From NCBI RefSeq assembly GCF_019097855.1, contig NZ_JAHRGL010000002.1, positions 124,001 to 188,000 on the forward strand: a DNA stretch of 64,000 nt. The letters are read 5' to 3'. The position numbers were made by a program, and so were the translations under genes. Within the stretch, counting starts at the first letter, position 1. Every line of letters begins with the position of its first letter. The stretch is from Geopseudomonas aromaticivorans. Its GTDB lineage: Bacteria; Pseudomonadota; Gammaproteobacteria; Pseudomonadales; Pseudomonadaceae. Shown here piece by piece: positions 19,083 through 28,544 of the stretch. Under the pieces are notes generated by a model that saw nothing but the letters and a program-made list of their open reading frames with translations, was not told where the DNA came from and made no database searches.

Positions 19083-21305
19083 TCAGATCGCGCGGGACTT
19101 GTCGCCATTTTCCGAGAGCGGCAGCTTGTTTATGGCTCCCTGTGGCTCCGCCGCCGACTCGGTGATGACGCTGAAATCGCTTACTTCGATGGCGCCCCGT
19201 CCGTAGCCGAGCAGGTGGAAGGAGAACGCCTTGCGTGACTCGGGGTTATGGAAGGTGAAGTCCATCTGCAGCGGCTTTTCGGGGGTGACCAGCATCTTCG
19301 CCGGGATGTCCAGCGGCACATCCTGCTCGAACTCCTTGGCCTTGAGCAGGATGTAGACTTTCTGTTTCGGGCCAGTCGCGCGCACGGTCAGGCGCACGCG
19401 GGTCAGTGAGCCCTTGGGCAGTTCCAGGTACTGGGCACCGATCAGGTTGTCCGTCCAGTCATCCTGGACCTGTGCCTTGAGCCGGATGATGGTCGGGCTG
19501 CCGAACTGGTAGAACTGGTTCAGCGAGGTGCGCAGCAACGAGTGATCGAGCGCAGTTGCCTGCGCCAGCATCTGGCGCGCGCGCCGGCCGCCATATTGGC
19601 CGAGAAGGGGCGCACGCTCGGCGATGAAGCCTTCACTGGCGTAATACCGACAGCGCTGCTGGAAGTCGCACTCGGTCAGGGTTCCCCGGCCATCGTGATG
19701 GCGCAGCATGCCGTTGGTGTAGGACATGATTTCCCGGCCCTGCGGATAGTCGCGGAACAGCGAGCGCCCGCTCAGGGCCTTGGGTGCCGGGAAACCGAAA
19801 TAGTCGAGTACCGATGCGCTCAGGTCGACGTGTCCGTAGACCCCGGATTTGATCCTGGGCAACTGGTCCTGCTCGGGGGCCAGCACCAGGCTGAAGCCCC
19901 AGGCCGAGGCGAGGCGTACGCCGTCGATGCCGTGGGACTCGTCCGAGGTAATGATGACCAAGGTGTCCTTCAATACGCCCTGGCGTTCCAGCTCGGTCAG
20001 GAAGCGCCCCAGTGCATCGTCTAGGTAGCTCACCGCGGCCTGCTTGCGACTCTTGTGGCGTTGCAGATACTCCGCGGGCGCCGAGTAGGGTTGGTGGGTG
20101 CCAACCGTCAGCAGGGTGAGCATCCAGGGTTGCTCCTTGCGGCGCAGCTGCCCGATGTAATCCAGCGCACCTTCGAAGAAGGACCTGTCGTCCTTGCCCC
20201 ACGGGAAATCCAGGTAGCCAGGCTTCTTGAACCACTCCAGGCCGCGGGTGGAGTCGAAGCCGATGTGCGGCATGATCCGGTCCTTGGCCATGAACCTGAG
20301 GCCCGCGCCCTGCAGATAGTGCGTGGCGAACCCGCGGCTGCGCAACTGGGCTGGCAGGCAGGCCCGGTTGCGCTGGCTCTGGGTCAGAATCTCGATGCCC
20401 TTGGGCGTGCCGTTGTCGAGCTTGTCGTAGTCGCCGCAGAGCATCGCGTACAGGCCGCGAATGGTCTGGTGGCTGTGCAGCACGTAGTCAGGGGTGTTCA
20501 TGCCGCGCTCGGCCCAGGCGCTCAGGTGGGGCATCAGGTTTTCACGGTAGCTGCTGTTCAGGGCCTGGCGGTTCGCGCCGATGTAGGCGCCCGGAATGCC
20601 TTCGAGGACGACGATCAGTACGTTGCGCGAGCGTCCCGGGGCTGGCAGCAGTTTTTGTCCGTTCAGGTCGAGGCGGGTAAGCCCCTCCGTCGGCGGGGGG
20701 ATATCCGCGCTATCGCCCACCAGCCACTCCTCGAGACGCAGCTGGGCATTGCCAACGCCCGCCGCCAGCCATTGGTGCGGGAGGTTGAACAGCTGCCACG
20801 GCTCCGCCGTGCCGGACCGCAGCTGCTGCATGCCGGCGTGTGCCAACAGCAGCGCTAGCGGGAGCAACCAGGCATGGCGATGCAGGCGTGGCGACGGTTG
20901 CGAGCGGCCGGTCCATTGGCTGGCCAGCCAGAGGGTCAGCCCGATCGACAGGGCTGCGACAACCCACGGGTGGGCAAGGCTGCCGGCGGCGGAGCTGGCC
21001 ATGAACTGCGGATCGCCGAGGTACTGCAGGTCTGCCGCATCCGGCAGCCGGCCTACGGCGCTGACCAGTTCGACGGCCGCCACCGTGAGCAGGGCCCACG
21101 CCACCAGCACCGGCAAGGCCAGCCACCAGGGGCGGCGGTACAGCAGCACGATCATCAGGCTGGCAATGCAGAGGTCCGACAGGTAACCGAGAGGGTCGGA
21201 CCAGCCGAGGGCAGGGCGCATGCACAACGGAACTGCGAGCACCAGACCGGACAGGCTGGCGAGGGGGGCGTGCGGATGGTGCAGGCAGCGCGGGATGATG
21301 TTCAC
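19083..21305 (-). CDS. LTA synthase-like membrane sulfatase-family phosphotransferase
   Basis: The 740-residue protein has about five hydrophobic segments in the first 170 residues, then an alkaline-phosphatase/sulfatase domain (about 225-540). Metal and catalytic residues are seen in VLEGIPGAY, the threonine of SHQTIRGLYAMLCG, and SDESHGID with the later VYGHVDLSASVLDYFG. A 200-residue C-terminal tail looks beta-rich. Related Gram-negative enzymes transfer phosphoglycerol or phosphoethanolamine to envelope glycans or lipids. The substrate here is unknown; Gram-negatives have no lipoteichoic acid. The gene is transcribed alone towards katG. Confidence 0.85.
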   Translation of the reverse strand: MNIIPRCLHHPHAPLASLSGLVLAVPLCMRPALGWSDPLGYLSDLCIASLMIVLLYRRPWWLALPVLVAWALLTVAAVELVSAVGRLPDAADLQYLGDPQFMASSAAGSLAHPWVVAALSIGLTLWLASQWTGRSQPSPRLHRHAWLLPLALLLAHAGMQQLRSGTAEPWQLFNLPHQWLAAGVGNAQLRLEEWLVGDSADIPPPTEGLTRLDLNGQKLLPAPGRSRNVLIVVLEGIPGAYIGANRQALNSSYRENLMPHLSAWAERGMNTPDYVLHSHQTIRGLYAMLCGDYDKLDNGTPKGIEILTQSQRNRACLPAQLRSRGFATHYLQGAGLRFMAKDRIMPHIGFDSTRGLEWFKKPGYLDFPWGKDDRSFFEGALDYIGQLRRKEQPWMLTLLTVGTHQPYSAPAEYLQRHKSRKQAAVSYLDDALGRFLTELERQGVLKDTLVIITSDESHGIDGVRLASAWGFSLVLAPEQDQLPRIKSGVYGHVDLSASVLDYFGFPAPKALSGRSLFRDYPQGREIMSYTNGMLRHHDGRGTLTECDFQQRCRYYASEGFIAERAPLLGQYGGRRARQMLAQATALDHSLLRTSLNQFYQFGSPTIIRLKAQVQDDWTDNLIGAQYLELPKGSLTRVRLTVRATGPKQKVYILLKAKEFEQDVPLDIPAKMLVTPEKPLQMDFTFHNPESRKAFSFHLLGYGRGAIEVSDFSVITESAAEPQGAINKLPLSENGDKSRAI

Positions 21306-21529
21306 GAGGAAACCGTCACGCCATCAGAGGTTCATGAAACCATGCTAGCTGGTAACGCACATCTTTTTGGGCAACGTCGGCCCCCGAAAGTTCGTGGGCC
21401 AAATCCGCGGACATGGTCGCAGCAGACGCAATTGGCCGGTGCCGTCTGCAACCGCTCAGGCCGCTGGGGAACCGCAGCTCCGAAGCCCCTGGGTGTGCAC
21501 CTTTGCGGGAGCAACGGGGTGGATTTTTT

Positions 21530-23488
21530 CTAGGTCCGCTCCGACCTTGAGGTGGCAGTTCGCCTCGCCGTCTTGCCGCCGGCCTTGCGCGGAGCGTTCT
21601 TGCGCGGCTTGCCCTTCCAGGCCGGTTTGCCCCCCGTCGCACCGGCCGGGGCGCCGCTGATGGTCAGGCGCAGGCCGGCGCAGCGCTCGACCAGTTTGCT
21701 CATCCACGCCGACTGCTTGGCGACGAACTCCTCCAGCGGCATCTCGCCGCTCTGCACCATATCCAGCGCCTGCTCCCAGATCGCCGTGGTACCGGGATCG
21801 GCGATCGGCCTGGGCACGGCGTCGATTAGGCTGAACGCCGCGGGGGTGGCGGCCAGCGCCTTGCCCTGCTTGGTGAGATAGCCGCGATCAAGCAGACCCT
21901 GGATGATCCCGGCGCGGGTCGCCTCGGTGCCGATGCCGGTGGTGTCCTTGAGCTTCTGCTTGAGGCGCGGATCGTCGACCAGCTTGGCGACGTTCTTCAT
22001 CGCCTTGATCAGGTCGCCCTCGGTGAACGGTTTGGGCGGCTGGGTCTGCAGGTCCTTGAGGGTCACCTCGTGCACTGCACAGTCCTCGCCCTCGCGCAAT
22101 GCCGGCAGCGCCTGCGGCTCGGGCGCCTCGCGGCCCCTGGTCGGCGTCAGTGCTTCCGGCAGCGCACGGCGCCAGCCGGGCTCGACGATCACCTTGCCCA
22201 CCGCGCGCAGCGCCTGGCCGGCGCAGGCGAAGTCGGCCTGGGTGCGGTCGTACTCGTGGTTGGGCAGGAACTGCGCCAGGTAGCGGGCGCGGATCAGGGT
22301 GTAGACGGCGCGCTGCTTGCCGACCAGACGGTCGAGCTCCTTGGCGGCGACGGTGGGGATGATGCCGTGGTGGGCACTGACCTTGGCGTCGCTCCAGGCC
22401 CGCGAGCGGCGCTGGGCGTCGAGGTGCGGCATCAATGCGGCCAGCGCCGGATCGGCCTTGGCCAGTGCGGCGAGGATTCCTGACGCCTCGCCGTGCTGGC
22501 TGAGCGGCAGGTAGCCGCAGTCGCTGCGCGGGTAGGTGATGACCTTGTGCGTTTCGTACAGCGCCTGGGCGATGTCGAGGGTTTCCTGGGCGCCGAGGCC
22601 GAGCTTCTTCGAGCAGACTTCCTGCAGGGTACCGAGATCGAACGGCAGCGGCGCCGCCTCGCGCATGCGCTCGGTCTGCAGCTTGACCAGCCGCGCGCTG
22701 GCGGCACGGCGCATGGCCTCGGCGGCGTCACGCGCCAGCTCCGGCTTCAGGCAGCGGCCCTGCTCGTCGCAGGCGTCCTCCGGGGCGCGCCACTGGGCGC
22801 TGAAGGCCGTGCCGTCGGCTAGCAGCTGCACGTCGATGGCCCAGAACGGCACCGGCACGAAGTCGGCGATGCTGCGGTCGCGGTCCACCACCAGGCGCAG
22901 GGTCGGCGTCTGCACACGACCCACCGGCAGCACGCCCTGATAGCCGGACTGGCGGCCGAGCAGGGTGAACAGCCGGCTCATGTTCATGCCGATCAGCCAG
23001 TCGGCGCGCGAGCGGCCCAGCGCGGCGTGGTAGAGATTGAAGGTCTCGGCGCCCGGCTTGAGCGCCGCCAGTGCCTTGCGAATCGACGCATCGTCCAGCG
23101 CCGACAGCCACAGCCGGCGGATCGGCCCGCGATAGCGGCAATGCTCCACCAGCTCGCGGGCGATCATCTCGCCCTCGCGGTCGGCGTCGGTGGCGATCAC
23201 CAGCTCGCGGCACTCGCCGAGCAGGCGCTTGACCGCCTTGAACTGGCTGGCGGTCTTCGGCTTGACCAGCATCTTCCACTGCGCGGGGACGATGGGCAGA
23301 TCCTTGAGGTCCCAGCGCTTGTAGCGGGCGTCGTAGGCGTCCGGCGGCGCGGTTTCCAGCAGGTGGCCGATGCACCAGGTCACCGTCACGTCGGTGCCCA
23401 GCCAGCAGCAGTCGCCGCGCCGGCTGGCGCCGAGCACCTTGGCGATGTCCTTGGCCTGGGAGGGTTTTTCGCAGAGGAAGAGGCGCAT
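21530..23488 (-). CDS. topB: DNA topoisomerase III
   Basis: The 652-residue type IA topoisomerase starts with the Toprim domain (MRLFLCEKPSQAKDIAKVL; DADREGE at 101-107) and has the active-site tyrosine in VITYPRSDCGYLP near residue 320. It relaxes or decatenates DNA by single-strand passage. The C-terminal tail after about residue 610 is rich in Lys, Arg and Ala (KPAWKGKPRKNAPRKAGG) and likely binds DNA. No zinc-finger cysteines are seen. Gaps of more than 220 bases on both sides suggest a single-gene unit. No conjugative genes surround it, so it looks like the chromosomal housekeeping form. Confidence 0.94.
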   Translation of the reverse strand: MRLFLCEKPSQAKDIAKVLGASRRGDCCWLGTDVTVTWCIGHLLETAPPDAYDARYKRWDLKDLPIVPAQWKMLVKPKTASQFKAVKRLLGECRELVIATDADREGEMIARELVEHCRYRGPIRRLWLSALDDASIRKALAALKPGAETFNLYHAALGRSRADWLIGMNMSRLFTLLGRQSGYQGVLPVGRVQTPTLRLVVDRDRSIADFVPVPFWAIDVQLLADGTAFSAQWRAPEDACDEQGRCLKPELARDAAEAMRRAASARLVKLQTERMREAAPLPFDLGTLQEVCSKKLGLGAQETLDIAQALYETHKVITYPRSDCGYLPLSQHGEASGILAALAKADPALAALMPHLDAQRRSRAWSDAKVSAHHGIIPTVAAKELDRLVGKQRAVYTLIRARYLAQFLPNHEYDRTQADFACAGQALRAVGKVIVEPGWRRALPEALTPTRGREAPEPQALPALREGEDCAVHEVTLKDLQTQPPKPFTEGDLIKAMKNVAKLVDDPRLKQKLKDTTGIGTEATRAGIIQGLLDRGYLTKQGKALAATPAAFSLIDAVPRPIADPGTTAIWEQALDMVQSGEMPLEEFVAKQSAWMSKLVERCAGLRLTISGAPAGATGGKPAWKGKPRKNAPRKAGGKTARRTATSRSERT

Positions 23489-23757
23489 GCTTGCCGTGAT
23501 CCGGAGGGGTGATGCTGCACAGGATGGGGAGAAATGGACGTGCGGGCAAGGTTTGTCTGTATGTGTGTACAGTCTTGGTGCGCTGGCCAGACAACCTCAG
23601 GGAGCAGACGGTCGGGTTTTCCACGCAAGCAGGGTCAATCCGCGCGCAAGAAATCGGTCCTTGCCAAGCGCATGGCGTATTGCCATGCCGTGATCGAGCC
23701 AGCCATGATGATGAAATGTAGTTGCAGGTGTTCGTACAGGATCTGAAGAGCAGTCGG

Positions 23758-25965
23758 ATGAAGCGATTATGGCAATGCCACGCGATACTTTTATTGGGAC
23801 TGCTTTCGGTATTCGGTCTGGCCTGGGGGCAGGCGTTAGAGCTGACCGATGAAGAGCAGGCCTTTGTCAGCAGCCATCCGACCATCCGGGTGGCCAATGA
23901 CAAACACTACGCGCCCTTTGACTTCTATGAAAATGGCAAACCCCAAGGCTACAGCGTGGAGTTGATCGAACTCCTGCTGACGAAAATGGGGTTCAAGGTG
24001 GAGTTTGTCAGCCATGACGAATGGAACGATAGCATCCGCGATATCCAGGCTGGCCGTATCGATGTACTGACCTCCGTGCAGCTTACGGAAACCGACTCCC
24101 AATATCTGCTCTTCAGCAATCCGTATCTCCGGGCGCGAGAGGTCATTCTCAAGCGCAGTGGGGACCAGTCGATCCACAGCGCCAATGACCTGCAGGGCAA
24201 GATAGTGGCCATGCCGCGTGGCTACGACTATCTGAATGTGCTGCGCAATCGCGATGTGGATTTCCAGCATCTGGTGGTGGCAAACATGCAGGAGGCCGTC
24301 GATGCCGTGGCCCGAGGCAAGGCGGATGCGACCATGGAAGCCGAGTTGGTGCTGCAGCACATCATCACGACCCAGGGGTACACGGACCTGGAGATGGTGT
24401 ACCGGGTTTTTGGTCAAGAGTACGAGAACTTCTATAACTGCCATTTTGGCGTGCAACATGACCTGCCGATATTGCGGGCGCTGATCAACAAGGCCTTGAT
24501 CGGCCTGTCTATGGAGGAGCGCAACAGGCTCTACCTGAAATGGTTTGGCAAGTCGCTGGGCCTGGAGGTGGATCCTGCGCAAACAGCCTGGCAGCTGACG
24601 CCAGACGAGCAGGATTTCGTGCGCAGCAAGAGTGCGCTATCGGTCTGCGTATTGCCCAACTGGTCGCCACTGACCTCGATGAGCCCGGCTGGTGTACACG
24701 AGGGCGTACTGATCGATCTCCTTGGGTTGTTGAACGGGAATCTCAAGCTGCCACTGGTTTTCCGTGGCGCCGCCAACGAACACCAGGCCAAGCAGTTGCT
24801 GGGGGCGGGGCAGTGTGACCTGGCGGTGTTGCCGCAAGGGCAGACCGAGAGCGCCGACCAACTGACCTGGACCAAGCCGTTGCTGTCTTTGCCCTATGTG
24901 CTGGCTGCGCGGAGCGGCCAGTTGTTCGTGTCGAGCCTGAAGGAGGTGGAGGACCAGAGCTTTGCAGTGATACGCGATGAGGCCCTGCTGATGCGGCTCC
25001 GTCTCTTGTACCCACACCTCGACATGCGTCTGGTGGACAGTGCCGACGAGGGCATCGAGCTGTTGCGTTCAGGCGAGGTATTTGGATACATCGACACCTC
25101 GCTGGCCGTTGCTTCAGCCATTCAGAAAGCCATGGTGGGCAATGTGAAGATTGTGGGAAAAGCGCCCTACGACCTGAATGTTGCACTGGCTGCCAAACGT
25201 GACGATGTGCTGCTGCATGCGGTGATGCAAAAGTCCATCGATGCCGTGCCCGATGCTGCGCAACGCGGGGTGATGAATCAGTGGATGTCCGTGCGCTCGG
25301 AGATTGGCATCGACTACTCCCTCGTCTGGCGGATCGGCTTGGGGGCTGCCGTCCTGCTCGCCTTGACCCTGGCCTGGAGCTTGACCATCCATGCCTCGCG
25401 CAAGCGCACCCAGTATGCGCTGGCGCAGCTGCACCATGCGCAAGGGCAGCTGGAAAAACAGAACCAGCAACTTGCCAGGGTATCGGTGACCGATCACCTC
25501 ACGGGGGTGTTCAACCGTGTGCGACTGGATCAGGTCCTGGCTGACTCCCTGAGTGAGGCCGTGCGCAGCGGCAAAGAGTTCGCGGTGATTATCTTGGATC
25601 TGGATTATTTCAAGAGGGTAAACGACACCTTCGGGCATCAGGGAGGAGATCGGGTTCTGGTTGCAGTGGTCAACCTGCTGTCGCAGTGCATACGGAAAGC
25701 CGATGTACTGGGTCGTTGGGGCGGCGAAGAGTTCATGATCATCTGTCCGGATGGCGATTTGGCCGGCGCGACGCACCTCGCCCAGAAATTGCGGCATGCC
25801 ATCGAGCAATACGAGTTTCCGGAGGCCGGCCGAGTGACGGCAAGTTTGGGGGTGTCAGCCTATCAACCCGGCGACACGGTAAATGTCCTCGTTGGGCGGG
25901 CCGATGGCGCGCTTTATCTGGCCAAGAACAATGGGCGGAATCGGGTAGAAAGCAGCCCTGGGTAG
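23758..25965 (+). CDS. Diguanylate cyclase with two periplasmic solute-binding sensor domains
   Basis: The 735-residue protein has a signal segment (1-26), two tandem SBP_bac_3 domains (about 35-260 and 275-500), one membrane helix (about 525-547), a short coiled linker and a C-terminal GGDEF domain. The active site reads RWGGEEFMI and the inhibitory RxxD site (RKAD) lies five residues before it, so it should make c-di-GMP with product feedback. The periplasmic part probably senses an amino acid or similar ligand. An upstream TTG at 23722 is less likely than the ATG at 23758. No EAL domain is present. Confidence 0.92.
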   Translation: MKRLWQCHAILLLGLLSVFGLAWGQALELTDEEQAFVSSHPTIRVANDKHYAPFDFYENGKPQGYSVELIELLLTKMGFKVEFVSHDEWNDSIRDIQAGRIDVLTSVQLTETDSQYLLFSNPYLRAREVILKRSGDQSIHSANDLQGKIVAMPRGYDYLNVLRNRDVDFQHLVVANMQEAVDAVARGKADATMEAELVLQHIITTQGYTDLEMVYRVFGQEYENFYNCHFGVQHDLPILRALINKALIGLSMEERNRLYLKWFGKSLGLEVDPAQTAWQLTPDEQDFVRSKSALSVCVLPNWSPLTSMSPAGVHEGVLIDLLGLLNGNLKLPLVFRGAANEHQAKQLLGAGQCDLAVLPQGQTESADQLTWTKPLLSLPYVLAARSGQLFVSSLKEVEDQSFAVIRDEALLMRLRLLYPHLDMRLVDSADEGIELLRSGEVFGYIDTSLAVASAIQKAMVGNVKIVGKAPYDLNVALAAKRDDVLLHAVMQKSIDAVPDAAQRGVMNQWMSVRSEIGIDYSLVWRIGLGAAVLLALTLAWSLTIHASRKRTQYALAQLHHAQGQLEKQNQQLARVSVTDHLTGVFNRVRLDQVLADSLSEAVRSGKEFAVIILDLDYFKRVNDTFGHQGGDRVLVAVVNLLSQCIRKADVLGRWGGEEFMIICPDGDLAGATHLAQKLRHAIEQYEFPEAGRVTASLGVSAYQPGDTVNVLVGRADGALYLAKNNGRNRVESSPG

Positions 25966-26094
25966 TTTCTCCCTATTCAAGCCGAGCGTGGCAGGAGATG
26001 GCCGCCGGTGCTGGCGTCTTTGCGCACAGCAAGGGACGCTGCGCGGGAAGGGCTGTTATAAGCTGCGTCATTCATCCCCACGCGAGGAGCATCC

Positions 26095-27066
26095 ATGGGT
26101 CAGGTCGTTGCCGCCGCGGTCTATCACCAGGGCCGTAAAGTTGCCGATATCAGCCTCGAGGAAGGTCGCCATTGGGCCGCCAAGCCCGGGCATGTGGTCT
26201 GGATCGGCCTGCGCGACCCCGACAGCAGCCAGCTGAGCTGCCTGCAGCAGCAATTCAACCTGCATGAACTGGCCATGGAAGACGCCATCGCCCGGCACAC
26301 CCGGCCGAAGCTGGAAACCTTCGGCGATGCGCTGTTCATGGTGGTGTACTCGCCGATTCGGGTCGACGGCCGCCTGGAGTTCGTTGAAACCCAGTTGTTC
26401 GCCGGCAAGGGATACGTGATCAGTGCCCGCTACGGCGACTCGGCGCCTTACTCCAGCGTGCGCCAGCGTTGCGAGGCGCGTCCGGTGCTGCTGGCTAATG
26501 GCGAGGATTTCGTGCTCTACGCCTTGCTCAGCTTCGTCATCGAGAACTACCGGCCGCTGCTGGACGGCATGTTCGGCGAACTGGAGGAGATCGACCAGAC
26601 CGTCCACAGCCGCCCGCTGGGTCCGGTCGACGTCGAGCGCATTTCCAGCCTGCGCCGCGACCTGCTGCGTCTGCGCCGGCAGATCGCGCCCATGGCGGAG
26701 ATCTGCCGCGAGCTGCAGCAGCTGGAATTCCCGTTCATCGACAAGCCCATGCGCCCGTATTTTCGCGACATCGCGATCCACGTCAGCCGCCTGCAGGAAG
26801 ACCTCACCGGCCAGCGTGAGATGGCCGACCACGCCATCGAAATCGGCCTGCTGTTGGAGTCGTCGCGACAGAGCGTGGTGCAGCGCAAGTTCGCCGCCTG
26901 GGCCGCGATCCTGGCCTTTCCCACCGCGGTCGCCGGCATCTACGGGATGAATTTCGAGCACATGCCGGAGCTGACCTGGCAGTACGGCTACTTCGGTATC
27001 CTCGGCGTCATCGGCCTCGGTTGCTGCGGGCTGTATGCCAACTTCAAGCGCATGGGCTGGCTGTAA
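26095..27066 (+). CDS. CorA-family divalent cation transporter
   Basis: The 323-residue protein has a large cytoplasmic N-terminal domain with long helices and two C-terminal membrane helices. The first ends in the CorA pore signature YGMN (GMN at 284-286), followed by FEHMPEL. The C-terminal end is basic (KRMGWL), as in Mg2+/Co2+ CorA channels. Magnesium uptake is the likely role; a zinc-transporting ZntB-type function is not excluded. It stands alone with ordinary gaps on both sides. Confidence 0.92.
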   Translation: MGQVVAAAVYHQGRKVADISLEEGRHWAAKPGHVVWIGLRDPDSSQLSCLQQQFNLHELAMEDAIARHTRPKLETFGDALFMVVYSPIRVDGRLEFVETQLFAGKGYVISARYGDSAPYSSVRQRCEARPVLLANGEDFVLYALLSFVIENYRPLLDGMFGELEEIDQTVHSRPLGPVDVERISSLRRDLLRLRRQIAPMAEICRELQQLEFPFIDKPMRPYFRDIAIHVSRLQEDLTGQREMADHAIEIGLLLESSRQSVVQRKFAAWAAILAFPTAVAGIYGMNFEHMPELTWQYGYFGILGVIGLGCCGLYANFKRMGWL

Positions 27067-27182
27067 GTTCCCGCCGCAGGCTCAACAAGCCCCTCGCGAG
27101 GAAAAGGCCTGGGTCACCGCGGCGACAGGAGCCTGTTGGCCGGCCGGCTATGATCCGCCGCAGCGATCCTGAATGCGGTCGA

Positions 27183-27198
27183 TTCAGTTTCGATTAAG
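27183..27198 (+). promoter_or_regulatory. Candidate BqsR/PmrA-type binding box
   Basis: TTCAG-N6-TTAAG differs by one base from the TTAAG-N6-TTAAG direct repeat reported for P. aeruginosa BqsR (and resembling PmrA boxes). It lies 55 bases before the first gene of the operon that encodes the regulator, so autoregulation is likely. Confidence 0.6.
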
Positions 27199-27253
27199 TT
27201 GCCTTGGGTAAGGTGAATCCATACAAAGCCACTCGCTCCCCAGGAGAATGAAG

Positions 27254-27562
27254 ATGAAAAAACTGACTGCCCTGCTTGCCACCGCCCTGATCGCCGCCAC
27301 CGCCGGTGTGGCCCAGGCCCGCGACCTTGGCCCCGACGAGGCGCTGAAACTGCGTGACGCCGGCACCATCCTGTCGTTCGACAAGCTCAATGCCGCCGCC
27401 ATCGCCAAGCATCCGGGCGCAACGCTCGGCGAGACCGAGCTGGACGAGGAGTTCGGCCGCTACATCTATCAGGTCGATCTGCTGGATGCCCAGGGCGTAC
27501 AGTGGGATGTAGAGCTGGATGCCAGCAACGCGCAGATCCTCAAGGATCACCAGGACGACTGA
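27254..27562 (+). CDS. Small exported PepSY-like protein (BqsP-like)
   Basis: The 102-residue protein has a cleavable signal peptide ([22 protein letters not shown]) and one PepSY-like domain with [18 protein letters not shown] and an acidic end. It would be periplasmic. The ATG at 27254 is preferred because AGGAG lies seven bases upstream; the ATG at 27248 is too close to it. It overlaps the next, related gene by one base (TGATG). Two such small proteins precede the BqsRS/CarRS two-component system in P. aeruginosa as I recall, which senses Fe(II) or calcium. Confidence 0.82.
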   Translation: MKKLTALLATALIAATAGVAQARDLGPDEALKLRDAGTILSFDKLNAAAIAKHPGATLGETELDEEFGRYIYQVDLLDAQGVQWDVELDASNAQILKDHQDD

Positions 27563-27867
27563 TGCCCAAACTCACGCCCTTCATCGCCGTCATGGCACTG
27601 TTCATGATCGCCTCGGCCCAGGCCCGCGATCTCGATCAGGACGAGGCCCTGCGCCTGCGCCAGGAGGGCGTGATCCAGCCGCTGCAGCAACTGCTGCAAC
27701 CGGTGTTCGACCGCTACCCCGGCGCGCGAATGTTGGAGGCCGAGCTGGAGCAGGAGGACAATGTCTACGTGTACGAGATCGAGCTGCTGACCGCCGCTGG
27801 CGAAGTACGCGAGGTGGATCTGGACGCGGTCAGCGGCCGCCTGCTGAAGGACGAGGAAGACGACTGA
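27562..27867 (+). CDS. Second small exported PepSY-like protein (BqsQ-like)
   Basis: The 101-residue protein is a paralogue of the one before it: both have ARDL followed by [18 protein letters not shown]-type sequence, a conserved YPGA-LEAEL segment and a final KDEEDD or KDHQDD. It has its own signal peptide (1-18). The start codon overlaps the preceding stop and its own stop overlaps the response-regulator start, so all are translationally coupled. A periplasmic role modulating the sensor kinase is plausible but inferred. Confidence 0.82.
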   Translation: MPKLTPFIAVMALFMIASAQARDLDQDEALRLRQEGVIQPLQQLLQPVFDRYPGARMLEAELEQEDNVYVYEIELLTAAGEVREVDLDAVSGRLLKDEEDD

Positions 27868-28544
27868 TGCGCTTGTTGCTGGTGGAAGACAACGTCGCCC
27901 TCGCCGACGAACTGCTCGCCGACCTGAGCCGCCAGGGCTACGCCGTCGACTGGCTGGCCGATGGTCGCGACGCCCTGGTGCAGGGCGCCACCGAGCCCTA
28001 CGACCTGATCGTCCTCGACCTCGGCCTGCCCGGCATGCCGGGGCTGGACGTGTTGCGCCGGTGGCGCGGCGACGCCCTGGCCACCCCGGTGCTGATCCTC
28101 ACCGCGCGCGGTAGCTGGGCCGAGCGTATCGACGGCCTCAAGGCCGGCGCCGACGACTACCTGAGCAAGCCCTTCCACCCCGAGGAGCTGGCCTTGCGCA
28201 TCCAGGCGCTGCTGCGTCGCGCCCATGGGCTGGCCAACCAGAGCGAACTCAAGGCCGCTGGCCTGGTGCTGGACGAGGCGCGCCAGTGCGTGCGCCGCGG
28301 CGACGAGGAAATCATGCTTACCGCCGGCGAATTCCGCCTGTTGCGCTATTTCATGCTGCATCCCGGGCAGATCCTCTCGAAAACCCAGCTCAACGACCAC
28401 CTCTACGACGGCGAGAGCGAGCGCGAGTCGAACGTCATCGAGGTGCACGTCAACCACCTGCGCCGCAAGCTTGGCCGCGAGGTGATCGAAACCCGCCGCG
28501 GTCAGGGCTACCGTTACGCCGGCGACGCGGAGCAGGGCGGGTGA
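27867..28544 (+). CDS. OmpR-family response regulator (BqsR/CarR-like)
   Basis: The 225-residue protein has a receiver domain with the acidic pair in [10 protein letters not shown], the phospho-acceptor aspartate in [11 protein letters not shown] and the lysine in [12 protein letters not shown], and a winged-helix DNA-binding domain (about 125-220) with [12 protein letters not shown] and [10 protein letters not shown]. Phosphorylation by the next gene product would drive DNA binding. The candidate target box is upstream of the operon at 27183. It is close in sequence to what I remember of P. aeruginosa PA2657; PmrA-type regulators are the alternative. Confidence 0.9.
   Translation: MRLLLVEDNVALADELLADLSRQGYAVDWLADGRDALVQGATEPYDLIVLDLGLPGMPGLDVLRRWRGDALATPVLILTARGSWAERIDGLKAGADDYLSKPFHPEELALRIQALLRRAHGLANQSELKAAGLVLDEARQCVRRGDEEIMLTAGEFRLLRYFMLHPGQILSKTQLNDHLYDGESERESNVIEVHVNHLRRKLGREVIETRRGQGYRYAGDAEQGG

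Noticed and set aside
21530-23488. Integrative conjugative element suggested by topB
   Set aside because: No relaxase, integrase, ParA/ParB or type IV secretion gene is nearby; the gene looks like the ordinary chromosomal topB.
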